Shown: positions 34,336-42,682, counted from the stretch's first letter. The stretch is 57,113 nucleotides of DNA from Defluviitaleaceae bacterium (GCA_009784025.1 WQVK01000013.1:1-57113); one strand, 5' to 3'. Notes: a model not told the origin generated them from the sequence alone. Numbers and translations: made by a program.

Positions 34336-35017
34336 AAGTGGAACGATAATACATAACTAGACTTGTTTCGGCATTATCTTTTAAATAAGCTTGCCCTTTT
34401 GGTGATAATTCGTATAGACCTTTGGCTGGGCGGTTGAACCAGCCCAGGAAATTAGAATAGAGAATATTGCCTAAGTTTTTTTCTAGGCCATGTTGGGCGC
34501 GTAGGTTTTTTGGGCTTGTGGGAGCGCTGGCTTCTAGGGCGCAAGCTATTTGTATGCATTTTTCGCGGTAGGCCGTGTTTATTGCGGTTCTGGTTGCGCC
34601 GCCGGTGGTGTCTGCGCTACGGCCTGCCATTTCGGTTTTTATTGCGGTAGATTTCTTTGTTTTTTTTGCGTCGTGGCCTTGGGGGAAGATTACTATTTCT
34701 GCATGTTTTACAGGGCTGTCTAGGGCTACGGTGATTAAGCCAAGCTCTAGTTTTTTTAATAAACTTTGCAGCTTTAAAAAGTTTTTCCAGCTTGCCCGTT
34801 TTGGGCGGGGGATGGCTACAAAAACCCAACCTGTGGCCATTTTGCGGTTTAAGGCTTGGTAGATTAGGGTTAGGTTTGCAGATAGTTTCATCTCGATTAT
34901 CCACAGGGTGTCGTCTCGGGTGGCGGCTATGTCGCAGCCTTTTACCTCACCCCTTACGGTAAAACCTTGGGCGGTTAGCATGTTTTTTATCGGGTTATAT
35001 AGGTCTGTTTCTTTCAT
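34322..35017 (-). CDS. DUF2161 protein, predicted PD-(D/E)XK nuclease fold
   Basis: 231 residues from the ATG at 35017 (GAGGT upstream; the frame opens further up into mnmA but without a site). The N-terminal 120 residues show the restriction-nuclease-like pattern: EVKGCDIAATRDD then WIIEMKLSANLTLIYQAL, i.e. D...ExK, with VFVAIPRPKR after. The C-terminal part (about 150-225) looks like a winged-helix. The natural substrate of this family is unknown. It is the last gene of the pyr-mnmA unit, separated from mnmA by a family G hairpin, so cotranscription may be partial. Confidence 0.8.
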   Translation of the reverse strand: MKETDLYNPIKNMLTAQGFTVRGEVKGCDIAATRDDTLWIIEMKLSANLTLIYQALNRKMATGWVFVAIPRPKRASWKNFLKLQSLLKKLELGLITVALDSPVKHAEIVIFPQGHDAKKTKKSTAIKTEMAGRSADTTGGATRTAINTAYREKCIQIACALEASAPTSPKNLRAQHGLEKNLGNILYSNFLGWFNRPAKGLYELSPKGQAYLKDNAETSLVMYYRSTCNSQ

Positions 35018-35039
35018 ATTTACCTCGGTTTGAAAATAT

Positions 35040-35075
35040 TCAGTTGGTCGCAAATTGCGACCAACTGTTTTTTTT
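35040..35075. terminator. Family G hairpin between mnmA and DUF2161 gene
   Basis: CAGTTGGTCGC-AAATT-GCGACCAACTG with eight Ts on the plus-strand side. On the minus strand, where both neighbours are transcribed, the stem is followed by a poorer AATATTTTC tract. Confidence 0.7.
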
Positions 35076-35136
35076 AGCTGGAAATTGCTACTTTTTGGCT
35101 GTTGCAAAGCGGCAAAACCGTTTTGTATGGCGGCAA

Positions 35137-36207
35137 TTAAACAATAGTGCCGCCGCCTATTACTATGTCGCCATCGTATAATACTACGGCTTGGCCGGGG
35201 GTGATTGCGCGCTGAGGGGCGGGGAATTCTATCTCGATTTTGTCCGTGTCGGTTTGCCATAGTATGGCTGGCGTGGGTTGGTGGGCGTAGCGGATTTTTG
35301 CCTGTATGTTCAATTTACCCTGGATTTTGTCTGTGGCTATTAAGTTAACATCCGTGGCGGTTAGGCGATTGCTAAAAAGTTCTTCAGATTGGCCTAATGT
35401 GACGGTATTTTCTTCCGGGTTTAGAGATACTACAAAAAGCGGATGGGGCGCGGATATGCCCAGGCCTTTGCGCTGGCCTATGGTGTAATGGTCGATCCCC
35501 TTGTGGCGGCCCAGCTTTTGGCCGCTGCTACTTATGAAATCGCCCGGCGGGGATGCCGCCCCTGTATGGCGCTCTATAAAGCCGGCATAGTCGCCGTCTG
35601 GAGCGAAGCAGATATCTTGGCTGTCGCGTTTTTTTGCGGTGGCTAGGTTTTGTGCCTCGGCTATTTTGCGCACTTCATCTTTGGTTAAGCTGCCCAGGGG
35701 TAGCAAAGTACGAGATAGCTGTGGCTGGGTCATGGCGTATAGTACGTAGCTTTGGTCTTTACTGTGGTCTAGGCCTTTTTTAAGCAAGAAGCGGCTGCCA
35801 TGCTGCTCTATCCTGGCATAATGGCCGGTGGCTATATGGCTGCAATCCATTTCCAATGCCCGGGCTATAAACCGCTCAAATTTCATGAAGCGGTTGCAAT
35901 CTATGCATGGGTTTGGGGTGCGGCCGCTTTTATAGGCCGCCACGAAACGGTCCATGATTTCCTTTTGAAAGCTATCTGCAAAATTGAACACGAAAAAGGG
36001 GATGTCCATTGCCGTGGCTACGGCGCGGGCATCCTCTGCATCGTCTAAGCTGCAACAGCCTTTGTTGCGGTGGTTTATGGGGATGTCTTCGTCGGTGTAG
36101 AGCTTCATCATTGCGCCAATTTGCGTATGGCCTTGTTGCCTTAGCAAATACGCCGCCACAGATGAGTCTACACCGCCAGACATCGCTGTTAGTATCTTAT
36201 ACGCCAT
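35137..36207 (-). CDS. mnmA: tRNA-specific 2-thiouridylase MnmA
   Basis: 356 residues. ATP-pyrophosphatase PP-loop SGGVDSSVAAYLL near residue 10; the two catalytic Cys are in NPCIDCNRFMKF (about 97-108) and SQDICFAPDGDY (about 195-206); tRNA-binding and C-terminal beta-barrel domains follow (YTIGQRKGLGISAPHPLFVV; FPAPQRAITPGQAVVLYDGD). It installs the 2-thio group on U34 of Lys, Glu and Gln tRNAs with sulfur from an IscS-type enzyme. It overlaps pyrE by 11 bp, so this tRNA gene is tied to the pyrimidine operon. Confidence 0.97.
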   Translation of the reverse strand: MAYKILTAMSGGVDSSVAAYLLRQQGHTQIGAMMKLYTDEDIPINHRNKGCCSLDDAEDARAVATAMDIPFFVFNFADSFQKEIMDRFVAAYKSGRTPNPCIDCNRFMKFERFIARALEMDCSHIATGHYARIEQHGSRFLLKKGLDHSKDQSYVLYAMTQPQLSRTLLPLGSLTKDEVRKIAEAQNLATAKKRDSQDICFAPDGDYAGFIERHTGAASPPGDFISSSGQKLGRHKGIDHYTIGQRKGLGISAPHPLFVVSLNPEENTVTLGQSEELFSNRLTATDVNLIATDKIQGKLNIQAKIRYAHQPTPAILWQTDTDKIEIEFPAPQRAITPGQAVVLYDGDIVIGGGTIV

Positions 36208-36871
36208 ATTCTTTCAAATATGCTTCTATTTTTGCCTTCATGGCATCGTCCACAAGCACTTTGCCGGCTACTTCCCTGTTGTATAAATGTGAAAGGATAT
36301 CCTGCACTGTTACAATAGAATGCACGGGAATGCCAAAATCCAACTTAGCCTGCTGCACCGCAGAAAGCTCTCCAGTGGCGCGCTCCATCCTATCTACTTG
36401 GATGATTAACGCTTCTACGGTAATATCGCTGGCTACCTGGCCTAGGATATCCATGGTTTCCCGCAGGGCTGTGCCGGCGGTGATTACATCTTCTATTATA
36501 ACCATGTTGTCGCCGGCTTTTGGCTGGTGGCCAATCATTGTGCCGCCTTCGCCGTGGTCTTTTGCTTCTTTACGGTTGAAGCAGAATGGAATGTCTAGGT
36601 TATGCTTTTGGAAAAGCGCCGCAGCAGTAGTAACCGCCAGCGGAATCCCCTTGTATGCTGGGCCATACAGGGCAGACACAGGCTTGCCCACCACATCCAT
36701 GTAACAGGATGCGTAATATTCCCCAAGCTTTGATATTTGCAAACCTGTGCGGTAGTTGCCAGTGTTCACGAAATAGGGGCTTAGCCGCCCGCTTTTTGTT
36801 TTAAACTCCCCGAAGGTTAGCACGCCTGATAGCGCCATAAATTCGATGAACTCGCCTTTGTAGTTGTTCAT
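36197..36871 (-). CDS. pyrE: Orotate phosphoribosyltransferase
   Basis: 224 residues. Type I PRTase fold: GRLSPYFVNTGNYRTGLQIS, catalytic Lys segment CFNRKEAKDHGEGG and PRPP-binding loop MVIIEDVITAGTALRETM (about 118-135). It joins orotate and PRPP to OMP, the fifth step of UMP synthesis. The start overlaps pyrD by 4 bp and the end overlaps mnmA. pyrF (OMP decarboxylase) is not in the window. Confidence 0.95.
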   Translation of the reverse strand: MNNYKGEFIEFMALSGVLTFGEFKTKSGRLSPYFVNTGNYRTGLQISKLGEYYASCYMDVVGKPVSALYGPAYKGIPLAVTTAAALFQKHNLDIPFCFNRKEAKDHGEGGTMIGHQPKAGDNMVIIEDVITAGTALRETMDILGQVASDITVEALIIQVDRMERATGELSAVQQAKLDFGIPVHSIVTVQDILSHLYNREVAGKVLVDDAMKAKIEAYLKEYGV

Positions 36872-37776
36872 TCTATCACTCCTCTAATCTCGTTGATATC
36901 CTGTATGTCGTTTTTATCCATGAAGGCTTCTATGCCTTCTAGTATTTCCATGGTAACGCGTGGGTTGGTGAAATTGGCTATACCCACGGCCACGGCAGTT
37001 GCCCCGGCCATTATAAATTCGATTGCGTCTTCTGCAGCGGATATGCCGCCCATGCCTATTATGGGCAGGTTTACGGCCTTGGCCACCTGATACACCATGC
37101 GCAATGCTACAGGCTTAATTGCCGGGCCAGAGAGGCCGCCAATTTTATTGCCAAGTATGGGCTTGCGCCTGTGTATGTCTATTTGCATCCCCAGCAAAGT
37201 GTTTATAAGGCTTAGGCCGTCTGCGCCTCCTGCTTCTGCGGCTTTGGCTATTTCCACTATATTGGTTACATTTGGGCTAAGCTTTACTATCAGCGGGGTT
37301 TTTGTCACATTTTTTATGGCGCGGGTTACTTCTTCTGCCATTTTAGGGTCTGTTCCCATGGCCATGCCGCCGGCTTTTACATTTGGGCAAGAGATGTTTA
37401 GCTCGAAAAGGTCTATATCCACCCCGTCGAAGTCACGAGCTACTGCCACATAATCTTCTATGGTGCGGCCGCAAAGGTTGACTATAACCTTGGCAGAATA
37501 CTGCCGCATAAATGGCAAATCCTCTTGGATAAACGCCTTTGCCCCGTAGTTTTGCAGCCCTACGGCATTAAGCATGCCGCCATGGGTTTCTGCAATTCGT
37601 GGCGGTGGGTTGCCCTGCCATGGCTCGTGGGACACTCCCTTGGCGGTGATTGCCCCAAGCTTGTTTAGGTCTATAAACTGGGAATATTCTTTGCCGCTGT
37701 TAAATGTGCCGCTGGCAGTTACTATCGGGTTGTTTAGTATGACCCCGGCGATGTTAACCTTCAAATTCTTAGCCAT
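36868..37776 (-). CDS. pyrD: Dihydroorotate dehydrogenase B, catalytic subunit
   Basis: 302 residues, class 1B. FMN TIM barrel: VTASGTFNSGKEYSQFIDL, AITAKGVSHEPWQGNPPPR, catalytic Cys in ELNISCPNVKAGG, LIVKLSPNVTNIVEIAKAA and the phosphate-binding IIGMGGISAAEDAIEFI. It oxidises dihydroorotate to orotate and passes electrons through PyrK to NAD. It overlaps pyrK by 8 bp and pyrE by 4 bp. Confidence 0.96.
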   Translation of the reverse strand: MAKNLKVNIAGVILNNPIVTASGTFNSGKEYSQFIDLNKLGAITAKGVSHEPWQGNPPPRIAETHGGMLNAVGLQNYGAKAFIQEDLPFMRQYSAKVIVNLCGRTIEDYVAVARDFDGVDIDLFELNISCPNVKAGGMAMGTDPKMAEEVTRAIKNVTKTPLIVKLSPNVTNIVEIAKAAEAGGADGLSLINTLLGMQIDIHRRKPILGNKIGGLSGPAIKPVALRMVYQVAKAVNLPIIGMGGISAAEDAIEFIMAGATAVAVGIANFTNPRVTMEILEGIEAFMDKNDIQDINEIRGVIE

Positions 37777-38545
37777 TTAGATCCACCTCATTTGCATCAA
37801 AAACCGGCCCATGTGCGCATATCCGCACGAAAGTGCCGTACATTTTTACCACGCAGCCTACACATGTGCCAACGCCGCAGCCCATGCGTTCTTCAAGGCT
37901 AACTTGGCAGGGGATGTTTATGCTGGCGGCATAGGTTTTTAGGGCTTGCAGCAATGCCGCTGGCCCGCAGGAAATTATTTCTTGGTAATTGTTGCCATTC
38001 TTTAGTAGCTCGGTTACATAACCTTTGTGGCCGTGGCTGCCGTCTTCTGTGGCTATATAGACATTGCGGGCTACGGTTTCAAATTCTTTCACAAGTATTG
38101 AGTTGCTGCGAAAGCCCAGAAATACATCGGGCTTGATACCCTTGGCTGCCAATGCCTTAGCCGCCAAAAGCAGCGGCGGCGTGCCAATACCGCCCCCAAC
38201 TATAGCAGGGGTGGCGGTGATTCTATCCAGGAAGAATCCGTTGCCTATGGGTGCCAAAATTTTTACATTTTCGCCGGCTGGCATTTCTGCCATTGCCTTT
38301 GTGCCCTTGCCAACCACCTGGTAAACCAGGTTAACCGTGCCTTCCGCTGGGTTTGCGTCGCAGAAGCTTATGGGGCGGGGCAGCAGCATTTCTCCGCGGC
38401 CAAGATACACCATGGCAAATTGCCCGGGCTTTACATCGCCGGCAATTTCTGGCGCATGCAGCGTCATGGAGAAAATATCACTGGCAACCTCACTATTGGA
38501 GAGGATTTTGGCGGCAAAGAATTTTTGTGTTACATCTGTACTCAT
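37769..38545 (-). CDS. pyrK: Dihydroorotate dehydrogenase B, electron-transfer subunit
   Basis: 258 residues behind AAGGAGGGAAAC. Ferredoxin-reductase fold: FAD site with RPISFCDAN, NAD site with AIVGGGIGTPPLLLAAKAL, and a C-terminal 2Fe-2S cluster with four Cys in ERMGCGVGTCVGCVV and RICAHGPVF. It forms a heterotetramer with PyrD and reduces NAD. Gene order pyrK-pyrD-pyrE with overlaps supports one complex. Confidence 0.95.
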   Translation of the reverse strand: MSTDVTQKFFAAKILSNSEVASDIFSMTLHAPEIAGDVKPGQFAMVYLGRGEMLLPRPISFCDANPAEGTVNLVYQVVGKGTKAMAEMPAGENVKILAPIGNGFFLDRITATPAIVGGGIGTPPLLLAAKALAAKGIKPDVFLGFRSNSILVKEFETVARNVYIATEDGSHGHKGYVTELLKNGNNYQEIISCGPAALLQALKTYAASINIPCQVSLEERMGCGVGTCVGCVVKMYGTFVRICAHGPVFDANEVDLNG

Positions 38546-38557
38546 GTTTCCCTCCTT

Positions 38558-39682
38558 CTATTTCTTTGGGCTTAATAGGGCTGCTATTTTTTGTGCGGGG
38601 TTTAGTATAGTGCGGATGGAGGTATCGCGGTTTAGGGTGTTTATTATTAGGGAAATATATTTCGAAATATCCACCTGTACGTACCATTTGCGGGATTGAA
38701 GCTCTGGGCTGCGGTAGACTAAGTTTGTGGTGAAAATGCGCTCGAAGAGGCCGTTTTCGTGGGCTTTGTCGAAGGCCGATAGGCCATTTACAAACTGGCC
38801 GAATGTGGCGAAGATAAAAATACGATTGACGCCGCGATTCTTAAGCTGTTGCGCCACTTCTAGCAGGGATTTACCGGAGGATAGGATGTCGTCTACTATA
38901 ATAACATCTTTGCCGGAGATATTGCCCCCTAGGAAGGTGTGCTCTAGTATTGGGTTGCTGCCGTCTGTGATTACGGAATGGTCGCGCCTTTTGTAGAACA
39001 TGCCCAGCTCTAGGCCCAGCATGGTGGAATAATTCATGCAGCGGGCTACTGCGCCTTCGTCTGTGGCTACTATCATGCAAGATTTTTTGTCTATGGCCAG
39101 GTCTGGTATGTTTCGCAGTAGGGCTTTTATCATTTGGTAATTTGGCTGGATATTGTCGAAGCCGCTGAGGGGGATTGCGTTTTGCACCTTGGTTTCGTGG
39201 GCGTCGAAAACGATTATATTAGCCACGCCCATGGATACTAGTTCTTGCAGGGCTATGGCGCAGTCTAGGGATTCTCGGCCTTTTTTGCTGTCTTGGCGAG
39301 ATTCGTAAAGATAAGGCATGATAACTGTGATGCGGCGGGCTTTGCCGCCTATTGCTGCAATTATTCGTTTTAGGTCCTGATAATGATTGTCTGGGGACAT
39401 GGGGACGCTCATGCCGTGCATGTTGAAGGTGACGCTATGGTTTAATACATCGCAGATGATGTAAATATCGTGGCCTCTGATGGATTCCTTTAACACGCCT
39501 TTGCCTTGGCCGTCTGCAAAACGGGGGCAGTCTGCCTTGATTCTATAGGTTTGGCGGCCTTCGGCGGCTCGCCATTTTAGCAGGTATTGGTCTATGCGTT
39601 CTGCTAGTTCTTTGCAACCTTGCATGTCTATTATGCCAAGGTTGCCCAGTGGCTCGTTTTTTGAAGGGGATGTTTTTTGCAT
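38558..39682 (-). CDS. prs: Ribose-phosphate pyrophosphokinase (long Clostridia form)
   Basis: 374 residues from the ATG at 39682 (GGAGGTTCTAAC). It is longer and more diverged than the standard 315-residue PRPP synthetase: the N-terminal domain has RITVIMPYLYESRQDSKKGR and VFDAHETKVQNAI, and the PRPP loop reads VIIVDDILSSGKSLLEVAQ, with SSGKS in place of the usual TGGT. It makes PRPP from ribose-5-phosphate and ATP. Position between pyrC and pyrK supplies the PyrE substrate. A family F repeat ends at its ribosome-binding site. Confidence 0.87.
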   Translation of the reverse strand: MQKTSPSKNEPLGNLGIIDMQGCKELAERIDQYLLKWRAAEGRQTYRIKADCPRFADGQGKGVLKESIRGHDIYIICDVLNHSVTFNMHGMSVPMSPDNHYQDLKRIIAAIGGKARRITVIMPYLYESRQDSKKGRESLDCAIALQELVSMGVANIIVFDAHETKVQNAIPLSGFDNIQPNYQMIKALLRNIPDLAIDKKSCMIVATDEGAVARCMNYSTMLGLELGMFYKRRDHSVITDGSNPILEHTFLGGNISGKDVIIVDDILSSGKSLLEVAQQLKNRGVNRIFIFATFGQFVNGLSAFDKAHENGLFERIFTTNLVYRSPELQSRKWYVQVDISKYISLIINTLNRDTSIRTILNPAQKIAALLSPKK

Positions 39683-39683
39683 G

Positions 39684-39775
39684 TTAGAACCTCCATTCCA
39701 ATGGGGCGCTGCCCCATGCCCCGCCACTCCGCCGGGAGAAGCCTGGCTACGCTTCCTCACTGCGTTGCGGGTGTG
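39684..39775 (-). repeat. Family F repeat at the prs ribosome-binding site
   Basis: On the minus strand: GCACACCCGCAACGCAGTGA, GGCGGAGTGGCGGGGCATGG, GGCAGCGCCCCATTGGAATG, then GAGG, which is the Shine-Dalgarno of prs. It fills most of the 123-bp pyrC-prs gap. Confidence 0.8.
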
Positions 39776-39805
39776 CGCTGTGCGCGCAGATAGTTGGTGG
39801 GTGTT

Positions 39806-41071
39806 TTATTTCGCTGAGTATACGATTTTGCCGCTTACTATGGTGTGTTGTACTTGGCCGGTAACTTGGCGGCCATGGAAGGGTGTGTTTTTGCTTAGGG
39901 ATGCGAATTTATTTTTATCTACGGTATGTTTTTGTGTTGGGTTGATTATGGCGATATCTGCGGTGGCACCTATGGATAGGCTGCCTTTGTTTAGGCCCAA
40001 GATTTCTGCGGGGTTGGCTGTTAATGTGGCGATAATTTGCATGGGTGACATTAGGCCGCTAAGTTCTGAAATACATAGGGGGAGGGCGGTTTCTAGGCCT
40101 ACTATGCCGTTGGGGGCGTTTTCAAATTCTTGGTTTTTTTCGTCTTCGTGGTGGGGGGCGTGGTCTGTGGCTATTACGGTTATTGTGCCGTCTTTTAGGC
40201 CTTGTAGCAATGCATCGCGGTGTGGCTTGCTGCGTAGTGGGGGGCTCATTTTAAAGTTTGCGTCGTAGGTGGTGATATCTTCGTCTATTAGTGTGAAATG
40301 ATGAGGACAGACCTCTGCGGTAACGGCTTGGCCATTTTTGCGGGCTTGGCGGATTAGCTCTACGCCTTCTGCGGTGCTTACATGGCAGATATGCAGCTGT
40401 GCCCCGGCCAGGCGCGCAAGGATTATATCCCGGGCGATGATTATTTCCTCTGCTTCTGGGTAGATGCCGCGGAAACCCATGGTTTCGGCATGTTCTCCGT
40501 AGTGGATTTGGCCCTTGCCCACCAGGCGAAGGTCTTCGCAATGGGCTAGTATGGGCAGGTTAAACTGGGCGGCGTATTTCATGGCGGTGCGGTAGAGTGA
40601 AGGGTTGTCCACTGTTTTGCCGTCATCGCTGATGGCGCAGACGCCCGCCTCTTTCATTTCGCCAATGGCGGAGAGTTCTTCGCCATGCAGCCCTTTGGTT
40701 ATGCTGCCTATGGGCAGTACATTGACTATGCCCTCTTTGGCGGCCTTAGAATTGATGTACTCTACCACGATTTCGTTATCCACAGTTGGGGAGGTGTTTG
40801 GCATGGCGCAGATGGTGGTGAAGCCCCCTGCTGCTGCAGATTTTGTGCCGCTGGCAATGGTTTCTTTATGCCGTGCGCCAGGGTCGCGCAGGTGCACATG
40901 CATATCTATAAAGCCAGGGGTCACCCAGCAGCCTGTGGCGTCTATTGTCTCGTGGCCTGTGCAGGGCAGGTTTTTTTCTACTGCTACAATTTTCCCGTTT
41001 TCTATAAGCACATCCATTATTTCATCCATATTGTTCTTAGGGTCAATAACCCTGCCGTTTTTTATAATCAT
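39806..41071 (-). CDS. pyrC: Dihydroorotase
   Basis: 421 residues, the type I (PyrC, ~430 residue) form of Firmicutes. Zinc-binding HxH in GFIDMHVHLRDPGARHKETI, followed by AAAGGFTTICAMPNTSP; the metal His residues in LPILAHCED and QLHICHVSTAEGV, and the catalytic Asp in VIATDHAPHHEDEK. It closes carbamoyl aspartate to dihydroorotate. It lies 50 bp after pyrB, with a short family E fragment in the gap. Confidence 0.96.
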   Translation of the reverse strand: MIIKNGRVIDPKNNMDEIMDVLIENGKIVAVEKNLPCTGHETIDATGCWVTPGFIDMHVHLRDPGARHKETIASGTKSAAAGGFTTICAMPNTSPTVDNEIVVEYINSKAAKEGIVNVLPIGSITKGLHGEELSAIGEMKEAGVCAISDDGKTVDNPSLYRTAMKYAAQFNLPILAHCEDLRLVGKGQIHYGEHAETMGFRGIYPEAEEIIIARDIILARLAGAQLHICHVSTAEGVELIRQARKNGQAVTAEVCPHHFTLIDEDITTYDANFKMSPPLRSKPHRDALLQGLKDGTITVIATDHAPHHEDEKNQEFENAPNGIVGLETALPLCISELSGLMSPMQIIATLTANPAEILGLNKGSLSIGATADIAIINPTQKHTVDKNKFASLSKNTPFHGRQVTGQVQHTIVSGKIVYSAK

Positions 41072-41082
41072 ATGATTCTCCC

Positions 41083-41115
41083 ATGTTAAAGTTTTTGCCG
41101 CGCTTTTTCCCGAAA
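41083..41115 (-). repeat. Family E fragment
   Basis: GTTAAAGTTTTTGCCGCGCT and TTTTCCCGAAAAAGA match one end of the inverted E copies (18155, 27100). It sits in the pyrB-pyrC gap. Confidence 0.5.
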
Positions 41116-41121
41116 AAGAGC

Positions 41122-42027
41122 CTAGCTCACTAAATATTTTAATATGGCCATGCGCATAGCCACGCCGTTTTCTACCTGGTCGTATATTACAGAGTGGGGG
41201 CTGTCCATTGTTTGGCTGGATATTTCTACGCCGCGGTTTACGGGGCCTGGGTGCATTATTAGTACATCTTCTTTGGCGTGTTTTAGGGTTTGGTTGTTTA
41301 CGCCAAAGAACTTTGCGTATTCTGCCAGGGAAGGGAACTGGCAGGCTTTATGGCGTTCTAGTTGTACCCGCAGGCCCATTATAACATCTGCGTTTTTTAC
41401 GGCGCGGTTTATGTCTGTGTAAATTTCTGTGCCTAGGGCGCGCATGTTGGCGTTGTGGAGGGTGGAAGGGCCGGCTAGGATCACGTTTGCACCAAGCTTG
41501 TTTAGGGCAAATATATTGCTGCGGGCCACGCGGCTGTTGGCTATGTCGCCCACTATGGTCACGTTTAGGCCTTCGAATGAGGGTTTATGTTCTGCGATTG
41601 TGAAAACATCTAGCAGGGCCTGTGTTGGGTGTTCGTTGGTGCCATCGCCGCCGTTTATCACGCTGCAGCTTACATTTTGTGCCAGCAGATGGGCGCTGCC
41701 AGTCATGCCGTGGCGGATTATTATAATATCTGTGCCCATGGCCTCTAGGGTGAGGCCGGTATCGATAAGGGTTTCGCCTTTGGTTACGCTGCTTGTGGCT
41801 ATGTTTAAATCATCTGCATATGCCCCAAGGTATTCTCCCGCCAGCAGAAAGGACATTTTTGTACGGGTGCTGTTTTCGTAGAATAATGTGGTGATGCTGG
41901 TGTTTTTAAGGCTGCAATCCCGCAGTTGTTTGTTTTTTACCTTGGCTTTTTGCTTTTTGGCCTCGTCTATGAAGGCCAAAATCTGTTCCTTGGAAAGGTC
42001 GCGGATGCCAAGCAAATCTTTTTTCAT
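41122..42027 (-). CDS. pyrB: Aspartate carbamoyltransferase, catalytic chain
   Basis: 301 residues behind GGAGGCTTACACAA. Carbamoyl-phosphate loop FYENSTRTKMSFLLAGEYLG (most have STRTRxSFE), IIIRHGMTGSAHLLA, NGGDGTNEHPTQALLDVFTI, and the aspartate-binding HPGPVNRGVEISS. It commits carbamoyl phosphate and aspartate to UMP synthesis. It is the first gene of the operon; the regulatory chain pyrI is absent. The 848-bp gap upstream holds a leader region with its own promoter, possible leader peptide and terminator. Confidence 0.96.
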   Translation of the reverse strand: MKKDLLGIRDLSKEQILAFIDEAKKQKAKVKNKQLRDCSLKNTSITTLFYENSTRTKMSFLLAGEYLGAYADDLNIATSSVTKGETLIDTGLTLEAMGTDIIIIRHGMTGSAHLLAQNVSCSVINGGDGTNEHPTQALLDVFTIAEHKPSFEGLNVTIVGDIANSRVARSNIFALNKLGANVILAGPSTLHNANMRALGTEIYTDINRAVKNADVIMGLRVQLERHKACQFPSLAEYAKFFGVNNQTLKHAKEDVLIMHPGPVNRGVEISSQTMDSPHSVIYDQVENGVAMRMAILKYLVS

Positions 42028-42145
42028 TTGTGTAAGCCTCCAATTTGCCGGTTTGGCGTGTTTTTTATGTTAGAAAATTGCCGTGTAGGGTATTGCTGTG
42101 GGTTAAATGCGGCCGCGTCTAGTTTTTATGCTAGGGCGCTGTTTC

Positions 42146-42178
42146 AATTCAGTTGGTCGGATTTTCCGACCAACTGAA
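42146..42178. terminator. Family G hairpin in the pyrB leader
   Basis: TTCAGTTGGTCGG-ATTTT-CCGACCAACTGAA, 13-bp perfect stem, about 120 bp upstream of the pyrB start. No U run follows on the minus strand, so termination in the pyr direction is doubtful. Confidence 0.7.
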
Positions 42179-42188
42179 AATTTTTCAA

Positions 42189-42290
42189 TAGAGTTCTTCT
42201 GAAATCACAACAATCGTGATTTCAGGAGAAGCAAAAGATTGAAAAGGTAACTTTTTCGAAATCAAAAATCGTGATTTCGAAAGAAGTCTA
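42189..42290 (+). repeat. Family B repeat in the pyrB leader
   Basis: TAGAGTTCTTCTGAAATCAC ... GATTTCGAAAGAAGTCTA, 102 bp. It appears inserted between the attenuator-like terminator and pyrB. Confidence 0.85.
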
Positions 42291-42375
42291 ACGCCGGCAA
42301 GTTGCTTCGCAATTTCTTAGCATTATGCCAAAACCAAAGGCAGTAAAGCCGCATAATTACACAACCCCAGGGCAT

Positions 42376-42404
42376 AAAAAAAGCACAAACAAAAATGTTT
42401 GCGC
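42376..42404 (-). terminator. Attenuator-like terminator of the pyr operon leader
   Basis: Minus strand GCGCAAACA-TTTT-TGTTTGTGC followed by seven Ts. The stem begins one base after the stop codon of the possible leader peptide. An upstream segment GTTTGTGT (42478-42471) is complementary to the first arm GCGCAAAC and could form a competing antiterminator. Confidence 0.85.
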
Positions 42405-42491
42405 CTACAGGACATAAATAAAACGAATAAAATTGGAGGCACGAAGGCTGTAGAAACCGCAAATAAGCCTACACAAACCAAAAAGACCCAC
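42405..42491 (-). CDS. Possible 28-residue pyr leader peptide
   Basis: GTG start at 42491 with GGAG eight bases upstream; codes for 28 residues, MGLFGLCRLICGFYSLRASN followed by FIRFIYVL, then TAG at 42407-42405, adjacent to the terminator stem. The last ten codons are U-rich (AATTTTATTCGTTTTATTTA). A ribosome finishing this peptide would cover the terminator arm. In E. coli pyrBI, low UTP slows polymerase in a U-rich leader, letting a ribosome catch up and block termination; the layout here is the same in outline. Translation of this frame is inferred only from the start signal and position. Confidence 0.5.
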   Translation of the reverse strand: MGLFGLCRLICGFYSLRASNFIRFIYVL

Positions 42492-42525
42492 GCCACTCAC
42501 TCCAATCAAAATTATCTCAGCTAAA

Positions 42526-42554
42526 ATGTTACATTTGTATTAGGAAAATGTCAA
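42526..42554 (-). promoter_or_regulatory. Sigma-A promoter of the pyr leader
   Basis: Minus-strand TTGACA (42554-42549), 17-bp spacer, TAACAT (42531-42526). Transcription would begin near 42519 and reach the terminator after about 140 bases. Confidence 0.75.
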
Positions 42555-42575
42555 TACCTTTTAAATGGAATTGCT

Positions 42576-42682
42576 ATACTACTTTTTTCGAAAATATGCT
42601 TTATAATTTCGAAAAAAGTTTCATTTTCAATTTTTTGTTTCTCTTAAAATCACGTTTTTTTGTGATTTAATCCAACTCTACT
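42576..42682 (-). repeat. Family B repeat, decayed inverted copy
   Basis: ACTACTTTTTTCGAAAATAT, AAAAAAGTTTCATTTTCAAT, then TTAATCCAACTCTACTA: recognisable B order on the opposite strand with many changes. The remaining stretch to 42874 contains only the start region of the kinase gene. Confidence 0.65.

Noticed and set aside
42262..42462. 66-codon minus-strand ORF in the pyr leader
   Set aside because: It crosses the terminator and a family B repeat, has no ribosome-binding site, and lies in a different frame from the better-supported leader peptide.
42376..42520. PyrR-binding leader
   Set aside because: The AGAGAGG-type anti-antiterminator loop expected for PyrR was not found.
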